A stretch of 64,000 nt of DNA, taken from NCBI GenBank assembly GCA_035554635.1, contig DATMIB010000004.1, forward strand, positions 46,236-110,235. Reading direction: 5' to 3'. Origin of the DNA: RPQJ01 sp035554635. Its GTDB lineage: Bacteria; Pseudomonadota; Gammaproteobacteria; Steroidobacterales; Steroidobacteraceae. This document shows positions 34,320-46,778 of the stretch, one piece after another. Every line of letters begins with the position of its first letter. Positions within the stretch are counted from its first letter, which is position 1. A model generated the notes under the pieces. It searched no databases. It was not told the origin of the DNA and worked only from the letters and a program-made list of their open reading frames with translations. Made by a program: the position numbers and the translations under genes.

Positions 34320-35861
34320 TCAGTTCTTGACCTGGAGCATGTACTGCGCGACCGCGAGACGAGTCTCGGGATCGAGGTAGTCCTGCGGCGGCATTTCCGG
34401 GTAATCGGGCCGCTTCTTGACCGGCTTGGCGATGTACTCGGCAATGCCCTGCGGGTTGTCGAGGTACAGCGCCTGGATCACCTGCACGGCCGGGCCGATC
34501 ATGCGGCCGTTGTAGATGTGGCAACCGCTGCAGATGCCGAGGTAGGCGACCTTGCCGCGCTCGGACGGGTCGATCTTGCGCGGAGGCACCGGTGGCAGCA
34601 GGTAGGTCGCGATGCCGTCCGTGTTGGTGAAGCTGCATTCGCCGAAGTCGCCGACGCCGGCCGTCACGTACTGGTGGCGGTTGATGATGCAGCTGCCGGG
34701 GCTCGGGCCCACGCGCACGATGTCGAGCGCCTTGCCGCCCTTGCCCTCGGCGAGCAGCAGCGCCTTGCCTTCGGGAATCGTGTCGTAGCCGTTGTTGAGC
34801 ATCACGTTGTCGAGCAGCATCACGCGGTCCGAGTTGGGCTCGGACTCGGGGTCGACCGTGATGTTGGAGGCATGGCCGTGGTCGGTGATGATCACGCCGG
34901 CCACCTTGTTGTCGGCGACGATGTTGCCTTCGAGCACGACGTCGTCGGCTGCCATGATCAGGATGCCGGTGCCCGACGGAATGCCGGCGACGGTGGAGCC
35001 CGGCGCGCCGAAGTTCTTGTGGTTGTTCCGCACGACGAAGTTGTTGCGGAAGATCACGTCCTGCGTCGTCTTGATCGGCAGGCCCGGCGTCACGAACGCG
35101 AGCAGGCCGCCGGCGTTGTCGTGCACGTAGTTGTTCTCGACGATCGCGTGCCGGCTGTTCTCGATTTCGATGCCCGCGACGCTGTCGAACACCTCGTTGT
35201 GCGCGACGTGGATGTTGTCGCTCATGCCGACGTAGATCGCCGCGTCCGCGATGCCGGAAACCACGTTGTGCTCGACGACGCCGTTCTGGCCGAGCTGCGG
35301 GAAGATGCCGTACACGCCCGTGTCGACGACGACGTTGTTGCGGATCTCGAAGTTGTTGCCCGCCTGGCCCATCACGCCGTTGCCCTTGTAGTTGCGGATT
35401 TCCAGGTTCTCGACGACGAAGTTGTTGCCGGAGTAGAGGATCGCGTCGTTGAGCTTCTTCTCGCCGTCGAGCACCGGGCGGCGACCGGCCTCGATCACGC
35501 CGACGATGCGGATGTCGTCCTTGTCGATGTAGACGGTCTCGTGGTACGTGCCCGGCATCACGCGGACGGTCGTGCCCGGTTGCGCGTTCTTGACGGCCTG
35601 CAGGATCGACTCGCCGTCCTTGACGACCACGACCTGCGTGCCCGCCGGGCCCGCGACGTTCTTCAGCGAGCCCGCCGCCGTCGACGCTTTAACGCGTTCC
35701 GCGGTCTCGCCCTCGGCACGGAAGCCGCCCGTGTACTGGGCGCCGGCGCTCGTGTCGGTGATCACCATCTTCGATTTCGAGGCGCGGCCCAGATACGCGC
35801 CGCCGGCGAACGCCGCCGCCACGGCGACCGCCACCAGCAGGCCCTTGATCGTCTTGCTCAT
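34320..35861 (-). CDS. Parallel beta-helix protein with C-terminal cytochrome c domain (TIGR03805-like)
   Basis: 513 residues. An N-terminal hydrophobic segment (LLVAVAVAAAFAGGAYLG) has no clear cleavage site and may be an anchor. Residues 78-130 (DGESILQAVKNAQPGTTVRVMPGTY) are the first coil, followed by about ten right-handed beta-helix turns rich in Asn (NNFVVENLEIRN, NNFEIRNNVVVD, VVEHNVVSG, VENNYVHDNA, VVLEGNIVADN). Residues 425-513 form a class I cytochrome c domain with CSGCH (444-448) and a likely axial Met490 in PEMPPQDYL. The family of the helix part has no known function. ATG 35861 overlaps the peroxidase stop by four bases, and has AAGGAG upstream. Confidence 0.85.
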   Translation of the reverse strand: MSKTIKGLLVAVAVAAAFAGGAYLGRASKSKMVITDTSAGAQYTGGFRAEGETAERVKASTAAGSLKNVAGPAGTQVVVVKDGESILQAVKNAQPGTTVRVMPGTYHETVYIDKDDIRIVGVIEAGRRPVLDGEKKLNDAILYSGNNFVVENLEIRNYKGNGVMGQAGNNFEIRNNVVVDTGVYGIFPQLGQNGVVEHNVVSGIADAAIYVGMSDNIHVAHNEVFDSVAGIEIENSRHAIVENNYVHDNAGGLLAFVTPGLPIKTTQDVIFRNNFVVRNNHKNFGAPGSTVAGIPSGTGILIMAADDVVLEGNIVADNKVAGVIITDHGHASNITVDPESEPNSDRVMLLDNVMLNNGYDTIPEGKALLLAEGKGGKALDIVRVGPSPGSCIINRHQYVTAGVGDFGECSFTNTDGIATYLLPPVPPRKIDPSERGKVAYLGICSGCHIYNGRMIGPAVQVIQALYLDNPQGIAEYIAKPVKKRPDYPEMPPQDYLDPETRLAVAQYMLQVKN

Positions 35862-37081
35862 CGAACGGCTCCTTGGGAAGTCGGGACCGGGCGCTTTGAT
35901 GCGGCGCGCACCGGGTTGTCGAGTGGCGGCAGGCCGGACGGCACACGCCCCGGCACCTGCGGCATGAAGGTTTCGTCGGTCAGTGTCTGCAGGAAGTCGA
36001 CGATGCGGTCGACCTCGCGCTCGGTCAGGTCCGGCGAACTGATGTGCCAGTGCAGGTACAGCTGCTCGCCCTTGGGCACGGCGTTGCCGCGGCCCTTGTT
36101 GTAGAACTCGACGGTCTCGCGCAACGTCGCGAACGCGCCCGAGTGCATGTAGGGTGCCGTGCGCGCGATGTTGCGCAGCGTCGGCACCTTGAAGCCGCCG
36201 CGCAGCTTCGGCGCGTGGAAGACGTCCTGCGCGCCCGCATCGAACGCCCTGCCCTTGGGCTCCGGCGCACCGATCACGGCGATCTCGCCGTTCGTGAACA
36301 GCGGCGGCGTGTGGCACTCCGAGCAGCGCGCCACGAACGAGCGGAACACGTTGAGCCCCTCGAGCTCGCGCTCGTTGAGCGCAGCGGCGTAGCCGTGCAC
36401 ATAGCGGTCGTAGCGGCTGTTGAACGAGACGAGCGTCGATTCGAAGGCCGTGAGCGCGCTTGCCACGTCGTCCGTCGTGATCGGGCCCTTGCGCGCAGGA
36501 AACGCCTCGCCGAACAGTCGTCGATAGGTCGAGTTGCCGTTGAGGCTCGCGAGCAGCCGCGCGGGCTCGTTGCCCATCTCGACCGGCGAGAACAGCGGAC
36601 CCAGCGCCTGGGCCTCGAGCGACTCGGAGCGGGAGTCCCAGAACAGACGCTTGAGGAACGCGACGTTCCAGAGCGTGGGCGCCGCGCGTGGCACGTCGCG
36701 GCCGCCGATGCCGACGGAGCGCGCGTGACCGTCTGCGAGCCCCTTGTCGGGCCGATGACAGCTCGCGCATGAAAGCGTGCCGTCACCCGAGAGGACCGGA
36801 TCGAAGAACAGGTAACGGCCGAGGTCGATCTGCTGCGGCGTGAAGCCGTCGCGATGCGCCGGCAGCGAGGTGCGCGTGCCGCCGACGCCACGGTCCTGCA
36901 ACGAATCGTAGAGCTGGTAGCGGTCGCGGAACTCGCACGCGCCACGCGCGGTGAGCTCGAAACTCGGCGGGCAACGCCGGCTCAGCTCGAAACCGTCGGC
37001 CGTCGTTGCGGCGCGCGCCGGCGCCGCCGCTGCCAGCATCGGCAACAGCGCGAACAGCAGCCCCCGGAATCCCAGACGCAT
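35858..37081 (-). CDS. Di-haem cytochrome c peroxidase/MauG family protein
   Basis: 407 residues with a signal peptide (MRLGFRGLLFALLPMLAAAAPARA). Two haem-binding motifs are seen: CASCH (105-109) and CSECH (253-257). QIDLGRYLFFDPVLSGDGTLSC and the later VPTLRNIARTAPYMHSG and TLRETVEFYNKG blocks are family signatures. Between signal peptide and haem domain lies a segment with a Cys pair (Cys37, Cys49) that is not part of the canonical peroxidase. Members reduce hydrogen peroxide or, like MauG, oxidise protein or small-molecule targets in the periplasm. It lies 32 bases after the cytochrome c4 stop and overlaps the beta-helix gene by four bases. Confidence 0.9.
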   Translation of the reverse strand: MRLGFRGLLFALLPMLAAAAPARAATTADGFELSRRCPPSFELTARGACEFRDRYQLYDSLQDRGVGGTRTSLPAHRDGFTPQQIDLGRYLFFDPVLSGDGTLSCASCHRPDKGLADGHARSVGIGGRDVPRAAPTLWNVAFLKRLFWDSRSESLEAQALGPLFSPVEMGNEPARLLASLNGNSTYRRLFGEAFPARKGPITTDDVASALTAFESTLVSFNSRYDRYVHGYAAALNERELEGLNVFRSFVARCSECHTPPLFTNGEIAVIGAPEPKGRAFDAGAQDVFHAPKLRGGFKVPTLRNIARTAPYMHSGAFATLRETVEFYNKGRGNAVPKGEQLYLHWHISSPDLTEREVDRIVDFLQTLTDETFMPQVPGRVPSGLPPLDNPVRAASKRPVPTSQGAVR

Positions 37082-37113
37082 TACCAACGTTCCCCCTGCG
37101 CGGCGTGTTCGAG

Positions 37114-37752
37114 TCAGCGCGTGCTGCCGGCCGTTTGGATGTAGCCGATCACGTCGGCGATATCGCGGTCGCCCGCGAGCAGCGGTGCCATCAGCGACAT
37201 CTGCCGCCCGTACTTGTCCTGCGGGTGCTTGCCACGCACGCCGTCGCGGAAATACCCGAGCTGACGGGCGAGGTACGCCGCATCGAGTCCGGCCAGGCGC
37301 GGCGCGGCGAGTGCCTCGTTGCCCTCCGCGCGACCGCCGTGACAGGCACCGCACTTGCCCTGGTAGAGGTTGTTGCCGTTGCGCGCATCGAACTTTGCGG
37401 CGGGCTTGACCGTGGTCGGCGGCAGCGCGGCGACGTACCCGGCGAGCGCATCGAGTGTCGAATCGTCACGCAGGACTGCCAGGTTTGCCGCGCGCATCTG
37501 TGCGCCGTAGACGTCGGCCTTGTGCGAACCCCGCACGCCGGAACGGAAGTTCGCGAGCTGTCGCTTCAGGTACGACGCGTGCTGGCCGGCGATCGCAGGC
37601 GCGTTGAGACCGGGATTGCCCTCGCCGCGCGCGCCGTGGCACGCGGCGCAGGCCGCGTAGAGCTGCTGCGGACTCGCGGCCGACGCCGTCGCTGCCGTGG
37701 CAAACAGATAAACGGCAGCCAGAAGCCGCGTCGTCGGACCGCGCCTGCGCAT
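37114..37752 (-). CDS. Cytochrome c4-type di-haem protein
   Basis: 212 residues. A signal peptide ends at ATASAASP. Two tandem class I cytochrome domains follow, with CAACH (35-39) and CGACH (134-138). Each is followed by the typical GNPGLNAPAIAGQHASYLKRQL-like block, repeated as APRLAGLDAAYLARQL, and distal Met residues (AQMRAAN; RQMSLMAPLL). It should shuttle electrons in the periplasm. As first gene of the operon it is the obvious electron partner for the peroxidase and the beta-helix cytochrome. ATG 37752 has AGGGGGAA upstream. Confidence 0.92.
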   Translation of the reverse strand: MRRRGPTTRLLAAVYLFATAATASAASPQQLYAACAACHGARGEGNPGLNAPAIAGQHASYLKRQLANFRSGVRGSHKADVYGAQMRAANLAVLRDDSTLDALAGYVAALPPTTVKPAAKFDARNGNNLYQGKCGACHGGRAEGNEALAAPRLAGLDAAYLARQLGYFRDGVRGKHPQDKYGRQMSLMAPLLAGDRDIADVIGYIQTAGSTR

Positions 37753-37768
37753 GTAGTTTCCCCCTGGA

Positions 37769-37789
37769 GGCGTGCTTATCACGCACGCC
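37769..37789. promoter_or_regulatory. Inverted repeat in the leader of the cytochrome c4 operon
   Basis: Perfect 7-base arms (GGCGTGC and GCACGCC) around a 7-base centre, 17 bases before the start codon on the minus strand and just upstream of the ribosome site. It could be an operator or a leader hairpin that controls translation. Confidence 0.4.
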
Positions 37790-37807
37790 GTTTGTCGATC
37801 GCCGGCG

Positions 37808-37837
37808 AATTTACCCGGCGGAAGGCGACCGCGCCAA
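37808..37837 (-). promoter_or_regulatory. Putative sigma-70 promoter of the cytochrome/beta-helix operon
   Basis: On the minus strand, TTGGCG (37837-37832) and TAAATT (37813-37808) are 18 bases apart, giving four of six matches for each box. Transcription would start near 37800, about 48 bases before the cytochrome c4 start codon and just upstream of the inverted repeat. Confidence 0.35.
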
Positions 37838-37881
37838 GGTGGCGGTATCGCAATCCGGTGAAATTGTCACCAAACGAAACA

Positions 37882-38496
37882 TCAGGACGAATTGGCGACG
37901 CAGCGAAACGTCAGGTTGATGCGTTCGCCGACGTGGCGAGCCGTCTTCGGCACGGCGTGCACGTAGTGATGCTGGGTCTGGCCAGCCATCAGCAGCAGGC
38001 TGCCGTGCTCGAGATCGAGCGCGAGCGCGGCGTCGCGGCGCCGACGATGGCGCAGCCGGAAGCGGCGTGTCGCGCCGAGCGAGACCGACGCGATCGCGGG
38101 ATCGCGTCCGAGCGCCGGCTCGTCGTCGGCGTGCCACCCCATGCCGTCGTCGCCATTGCGATAAAGATTCAGCAGGACGCTGTTGTACCGCCATCCGGTC
38201 AACGTCTCGACGACGTCCCGGATCTCGAGCAGCGGCGTTGTCCACGCCTGCGGCTCGTGGTGCGTGCCGGAGTACACGTAGCTTGCCCCGGGGTCGCCGT
38301 GCCAGGCGACCAGACGCGGCACGCGACGACGCACGCCGAAGATCAGGATGTCCTCCTGCGCCCACGCGATCATTGCGCGCAGGTCCGCGAAAAGCGCGTC
38401 GGCGCGGTCGCGCGCGAACGCCGCGGGCCACAGGCGCACGTCGGCGTCGGGCAGTTCGAGCGTGCGGCAGGCAATGTTCGACGGCGTTGCGCGCAT
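37882..38496 (-). CDS. AlkB-like Fe(II)/2-oxoglutarate-dependent dioxygenase
   Basis: 204 residues. The 2OG-oxygenase core is clear: GWHADDEP supplies the His-x-Asp iron ligands, HHYVHAVPKT the distal His, and RINLTFR the 2-oxoglutarate-binding Arg pair. YNSVLLNLYRNGDDGMGWH is the standard AlkB-homologue block. The enzyme repairs alkylated bases in DNA or RNA by oxidative demethylation. ATG 38496 gives the normal family length; a longer in-frame reading upstream is Arg-rich and has no family similarity. It is divergent from an alpha/beta hydrolase gene. Confidence 0.9.
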   Translation of the reverse strand: MRATPSNIACRTLELPDADVRLWPAAFARDRADALFADLRAMIAWAQEDILIFGVRRRVPRLVAWHGDPGASYVYSGTHHEPQAWTTPLLEIRDVVETLTGWRYNSVLLNLYRNGDDGMGWHADDEPALGRDPAIASVSLGATRRFRLRHRRRRDAALALDLEHGSLLLMAGQTQHHYVHAVPKTARHVGERINLTFRCVANSS

Positions 38497-38656
38497 CGGC
38501 GCGAGCGTAGTCTTTACGCTCGGGCGGCGCACGGTTGCGTCGCTGGTGCGCATGGCGGGGTCATGGCTTGCGGCCGACGACCCCACGTATCGTGCACGAT
38601 GCGCGGAGCCAGGTGCGGGTCCACAATGACCCTGGGATCGTCGACGGAGCGTCTTC

Positions 38657-39646
38657 ATGCCGAGCCTGCGTGCGCGAATGATCAATGCCCTGCTGCGTCT
38701 CACGGTCAAGCCGATGTGGCGCCCGGGCTTGAGCATCGAGACGGTGCGGGCCCATGCCGCGCGCTCGGACTCGCGGCTCGCCCGCCGGCCGCCGACTTGC
38801 GAAACGGAGTCCGTGACCGTCGGGGGCCTGCCGGCGCAATGGTTCGGCGCGCCAGCCCTGGCCGAACGCAATGGCACGCTGCTGTACCTCCACGGCGGTG
38901 CCTGGTGCCTCCACCTTCCTGCGCTCTATGCACGCTTCGCCGCGACGTTGTCGCGCGCGACCGCGATGCGCGTGCTGCTCGTCGACTACAGGCTGGCGCC
39001 GGAATACGCGTTCCCCGCCGGCGTCGACGACTGCCTGGCGGTCTATCGCGACCTCGTCGAACTCACGGGCGGGGCTCCGCAGGCGATCGCGGGCGATTCG
39101 GCCGGCGGCAGCCTGGCGCTGGTGACGCTGATGCGTGCCCGCGACCTGTGCATGCCGCTGCCGGACTGCGCCGTGCTGCTGTCGCCGTCGACCGACGTCA
39201 CGTTCAGCGGTGCGTCGTTCCGTTACAACGCCAAGGTCGACCCGCTATTCAACGACGGGGCGGGCGACCTGCTGCCGGACATCTATTGCCCCGGCCAGGA
39301 CCGCGCCGACCCGCTGCTGTCACCGCTGTTCGGCGACTGGGCGCGATTGCCGCCGTTGTACTTCCTCGCCGGTTCCACCGAGATGCTGCTCGACGATTCG
39401 GTGCGCGCGCAGGACCGTGCGGTGCAGGCCGGCACGCATGCCATCATCGACGTCTGGCCCGACTTGCCGCACGTGTTCCCGGTGTTCGGCTTCCTGCCGG
39501 AATCTCGCGAGGCCCTGTCCCGGATCGCCAGCTTCGTGCGACAACACGCGCGGCCACGGCATCGTCTGGCCTCCGGCGCAGACACCGCCTTCGTCGATGG
39601 CGCACCGTCGGAGACGGTGACAGCCGCGCAGCACGCGTCGCTGTGA
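38657..39646 (+). CDS. Alpha/beta hydrolase, hormone-sensitive-lipase family (first of three)
   Basis: 329 residues. Oxyanion-hole motif HGGAW, nucleophile in GDSAGG, the YRLAPEY segment, and an acid/His pair late in the chain (AGSTEMLLDDS; DLPHVFPVF). This is the HSL-type lipolytic family that hydrolyses short to medium acyl esters. There is no signal peptide. A 45-residue tail after the fold is Arg/Thr/Ala-rich. Its stop faces a second HSL-type gene only 50 bases away. Confidence 0.88.
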   Translation: MPSLRARMINALLRLTVKPMWRPGLSIETVRAHAARSDSRLARRPPTCETESVTVGGLPAQWFGAPALAERNGTLLYLHGGAWCLHLPALYARFAATLSRATAMRVLLVDYRLAPEYAFPAGVDDCLAVYRDLVELTGGAPQAIAGDSAGGSLALVTLMRARDLCMPLPDCAVLLSPSTDVTFSGASFRYNAKVDPLFNDGAGDLLPDIYCPGQDRADPLLSPLFGDWARLPPLYFLAGSTEMLLDDSVRAQDRAVQAGTHAIIDVWPDLPHVFPVFGFLPESREALSRIASFVRQHARPRHRLASGADTAFVDGAPSETVTAAQHASL

Positions 39647-39651
39647 GACGG

Positions 39652-39674
39652 CGCAAGCGCGGCTGCGCTCTGCG
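39652..39674. terminator. Hairpin between two convergent hydrolase genes
   Basis: CGCA-AGCGC, loop GGCT, GCGCT-C-TGCG: nine base pairs with one bulged C. It lies six bases after the plus-strand stop and 23 bases before the minus-strand stop. No T-run is present. Confidence 0.35.
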
Positions 39675-39696
39675 ACCGCCCAGGTCGCCGGGGCGA

Positions 39697-40665
39697 TCAA
39701 CGCTCGGGACGTGAATCCCAGCGTTCGCGCAGGAAGTGCGCCGCGCGTTCCAGCGCCCGATCCGCGTCGGCCAGCACCCCCGCGTTCGCCTGGAACACGT
39801 GCCAACGCCGCGGGAACTCCTCCAGTTGCGACCGCACACTGGCCGCGGTCAGCGCCGCGTGCAGGCGTCGCGAATCGGACAGCAGCAGTTCGTCCGTGCC
39901 GACCTGCACGAGTGTCGGCGGCAAGCCGTGGAGTTCGCCGTGGATCGGCGATGCCAGCGGGGTGCGGGGGTCGCAGCCTGCGAGATAGAGCCGTGCGCAC
40001 TCCGCGACCCACGACGGCGTGACCATGACCTCTCCGGTCGGCACCGGGCCACGATCGGGCGCCCCGAGGTCGACCCACGGCGAGAACGCCACGAGCGCCG
40101 CCGGCAGCGCTTCACCGAGCTCGCGCAGCTGCATGGCCGTGGCGAGGGCGAGCCCGCCGCCGGCCGAATCGCCGGCGATCGCGACCTGCGCGGGCGCAAG
40201 TCCCTGCGCCAGCAGGCCACGGTACGCGGCCACGGCATCGTGGACCGCCGCCGGAAACGGGTGCTCGGGCGCGAGACGGTAATCCGCAAGGAATACCGTG
40301 GCGCCGGTCCGTCGTGCGAGCGTGCCCGCAACCGCGCGATGCGTCGCGGGTCCGCCGATACAGTACGCGCCGCCGTGCAGGTAGAGGATCGCGGCGGTCG
40401 ACTTCGGCGCGCCGGCCGCGTGGATCCATTCGCCGCGGACTCCACCACACGCGCCTGCTTCGATCCGCACGCCGCGTGGCGGCAGCGTCAGCCGGGCAAT
40501 GCGTTCGAGCCGGCGTCGCTGTCGTGGAATCGGCCGGTCGGCGCGGAACGTCGGCAAGAGCAGCCGGCGCAGCGCAAAACGCAGCACCGCGGCGACCCAG
40601 CGTTCCCGCCAGGGCTCGCGGTGTGGTGTGTCGATAGTGCCGGGACGACGACCGGGGGTCGTCAT
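39697..40665 (-). CDS. Alpha/beta hydrolase, hormone-sensitive-lipase family (second of three)
   Basis: 322 residues. HGGAYCIGG oxyanion region, ADYRLAPEHPFP, GDSAGGGLA nucleophile elbow, and VGTDELLLSDS with RRWHVFQ near the end for the acid and histidine. It has an Arg-rich N-terminus with a possible amphipathic helix (RWVAAVLRFALRRLLLPTF) as in esterases that sit on membranes. It is related to but not a near copy of the hydrolase at 38657. The start at ATG 40665 lacks a strong ribosome site; no better candidate is close. Confidence 0.87.
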   Translation of the reverse strand: MTTPGRRPGTIDTPHREPWRERWVAAVLRFALRRLLLPTFRADRPIPRQRRRLERIARLTLPPRGVRIEAGACGGVRGEWIHAAGAPKSTAAILYLHGGAYCIGGPATHRAVAGTLARRTGATVFLADYRLAPEHPFPAAVHDAVAAYRGLLAQGLAPAQVAIAGDSAGGGLALATAMQLRELGEALPAALVAFSPWVDLGAPDRGPVPTGEVMVTPSWVAECARLYLAGCDPRTPLASPIHGELHGLPPTLVQVGTDELLLSDSRRLHAALTAASVRSQLEEFPRRWHVFQANAGVLADADRALERAAHFLRERWDSRPER

Positions 40666-40687
40666 CGGGTGGGGAGTGCGTCGTGCC

Positions 40688-40927
40688 TCATCGCGCGCGA
40701 ACGATACCGTAGTCGCCGCCCGTGGCGCGCATGGCCGTCGGGCGCCGGGCCTCGGCACGCTTCCAGGCGCGCTCGTGGAAATAGAACGCGACCGTGTTGA
40801 CGAGCGGCTCGACCAGGCCGACACCGGTCGCCACCGCAATCGACCCGGTCAATGCGAACGTGACACTGAAGGCAACGCCGAAATGCAGCAGCGCGAAAGT
40901 CACGGTCTTGCGAAGTGCCTGGTTCAT
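40688..40927 (-). CDS. DUF2061 small membrane protein
   Basis: 79 residues. It opens with LRKTVTFALLHFGVAFSVTFALTGSIAVATGVGLVEPLVNTVAFYFHERAW, the complete DUF2061 pattern with two membrane helices and the His-Glu-Arg-x-Trp end motif. The role is unknown. ATG 40927 is preceded by AGGAGG at an ideal distance. It lies 22 bases before the start of the HSL-type hydrolase gene on the same strand. Confidence 0.88.
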   Translation of the reverse strand: MNQALRKTVTFALLHFGVAFSVTFALTGSIAVATGVGLVEPLVNTVAFYFHERAWKRAEARRPTAMRATGGDYGIVRAR

Positions 40928-41085
40928 GTCGTCCTCCTGTCGCCTGCCGCCTGCGGGGGCAGTGCCACTGCTCGTGGTTCCTGGCCGTCCAGGGGACGGC
41001 GTGGAGCGTAGATTGGACGAGGCTTGGCGATTGATCCAATCGATTGATCGGATCAGATCGATAGACGACTGAGCGGGCGGCCGCG

Positions 41086-41640
41086 TTATTCGTTTGCTGT
41101 CGAGGCGGTGCGGTCGTCGCGGCCGCCGGCGGCGGCGTCGAGGACTTCGATGCGGGCACGGACGACACCGCGCTTGAGGAAGCCGAGTTGCGCGGCGGCC
41201 GCGCGCGACAGGTCCGCGATGCGCTGGCCGACGTGCGGCCCGCGATCGTTGACTCGCACGACGACCGAACGGCCGTTGCGCAGGTTCGTGACCTTCACCT
41301 CGGTGCCGAACGGCAACGTCGGGTGGGCCATCGTGTAACCGTTGGAATCGAAGCGCTCGCCGCTCGCCGTCTTGCGATCGTGGAACGCCGCGCCATACCA
41401 GGAGACCACGCCTTCCTGGACCAGGCTGATGCCGCGCTCGACCGCCGAGGCGATTTCGCCCACGGTCGCGGCCGTGGAACGCTCGGCGCGTGCGAAGCCG
41501 TTCGGCACCGAGAGCGCCAGCAGCGCCACGGCGAACGCAGCCGACAGCGACAGCCGGGCCCGGCGGGCGACCTCGATTTCGCTGGAGATTGTCGGTTGCA
41601 CGTTCGGTACCTCCGCTGTGCGCTGGGGCTCGGGAGCCAT
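41086..41640 (-). CDS. rlpA: Septal ring lytic transglycosylase RlpA-like protein
   Basis: 184 residues from ATG 41640; a TTG 27 bases earlier is an alternative. An N-terminal hydrophobic segment (LSLSAAFAVALLALSVP) acts as signal or anchor. No lipobox Cys is present, unlike E. coli RlpA. The double-psi beta-barrel has VSWYGAAFHDRKTASGERF, HPTLPFGTEVKVTNLRNG and VVVRVNDRGP, then IADLSRAAAAQLGF with the conserved Asp. There is no C-terminal SPOR domain, so septal targeting is not assured. It cuts or binds denuded glycan strands in the periplasm. Confidence 0.87.
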   Translation of the reverse strand: MAPEPQRTAEVPNVQPTISSEIEVARRARLSLSAAFAVALLALSVPNGFARAERSTAATVGEIASAVERGISLVQEGVVSWYGAAFHDRKTASGERFDSNGYTMAHPTLPFGTEVKVTNLRNGRSVVVRVNDRGPHVGQRIADLSRAAAAQLGFLKRGVVRARIEVLDAAAGGRDDRTASTANE

Positions 41641-42087
41641 TCGGCGCCGGGCGCGACGATCAGTCAAAACGATTCGTCGACGCAGTGACGCCCCTCACGG
41701 TCTGGATCGTCCGCGCGCTGAGCCTCCTGTGGACTGCACCGGTACGGACGGACACGTCCCGCGGATGGTCTGGGACGCGTCCGGGCAGCAAAAAGTTCGC
41801 GAAGGATACGCAAGCGGGGCCGCCCACGTCACCGTGAATCAACGCAACTCCATCCAAATCAGTGGCTTATGCATCGTGTCGACGGCCCTCGCCCGCCCGG
41901 GATCGGGGCTGCCCGGGCGCACCGGACCATTTTGTTGCAGTGCATTGACGGCGCTGGCCGCCCATGTCATATGACAGCCGTATCCACGATCGTCGATGAG
42001 GTCAGGGTGCGGTGCACGGGTTCCGAAGCCCGGGCGGGCGCTGCCCTGCGCGCATCGGTGCCACCCACAGGCAGACAGGGCCGAGCC
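41641..42087. other. 447-base intergenic region upstream of gltB
   Basis: No credible gene is seen. It lies between the divergent starts of rlpA-like and gltB. It holds a GC hairpin (CGCCCGGG/CCCGGGCG, 41894-41919) followed by an A/T-richer stretch, a putative gltB promoter at 41945-41973, and a perfect 12-base palindrome at 41965-41976. An in-frame extension of gltB back to 41869 is open but has no similarity to GltB. Confidence 0.7.
41945..41976 (+). promoter_or_regulatory. Putative gltB promoter with overlapping 12-base palindrome
   Basis: TTGACG (41945-41950, five of six matches to the -35 box) is 17 bases before CATATG (41968-41973, a weak -10). The perfect palindrome TGTCATATGACA covers the -10 box, so a dimeric regulator bound there would block initiation. 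It lies 111 bases before the gltB ATG. Lrp, NtrC or an amino-acid-responsive repressor are reasonable types; none can be named from sequence. Confidence 0.38.
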
Positions 42088-46758
<4,671 letters not shown>

Positions 46759-46778
46759 CCCCGGGAAGAAGCACTGAG

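Noticed and set aside
38497..38877. Longer N-terminus for the AlkB-like protein
   Set aside because: The extension is Arg-rich, lies antisense over the divergent hydrolase gene, and exceeds the usual family length.
41894..41919. GC hairpin as terminator upstream of gltB
   Set aside because: No plus-strand gene ends there, and the T-rich stretch is about ten bases away; left as part of the intergenic description.
41869..42087. Extension of gltB to an earlier ATG at 41869
   Set aside because: The added 73 residues lack similarity to GltB propeptides and cover the palindrome and promoter candidate.
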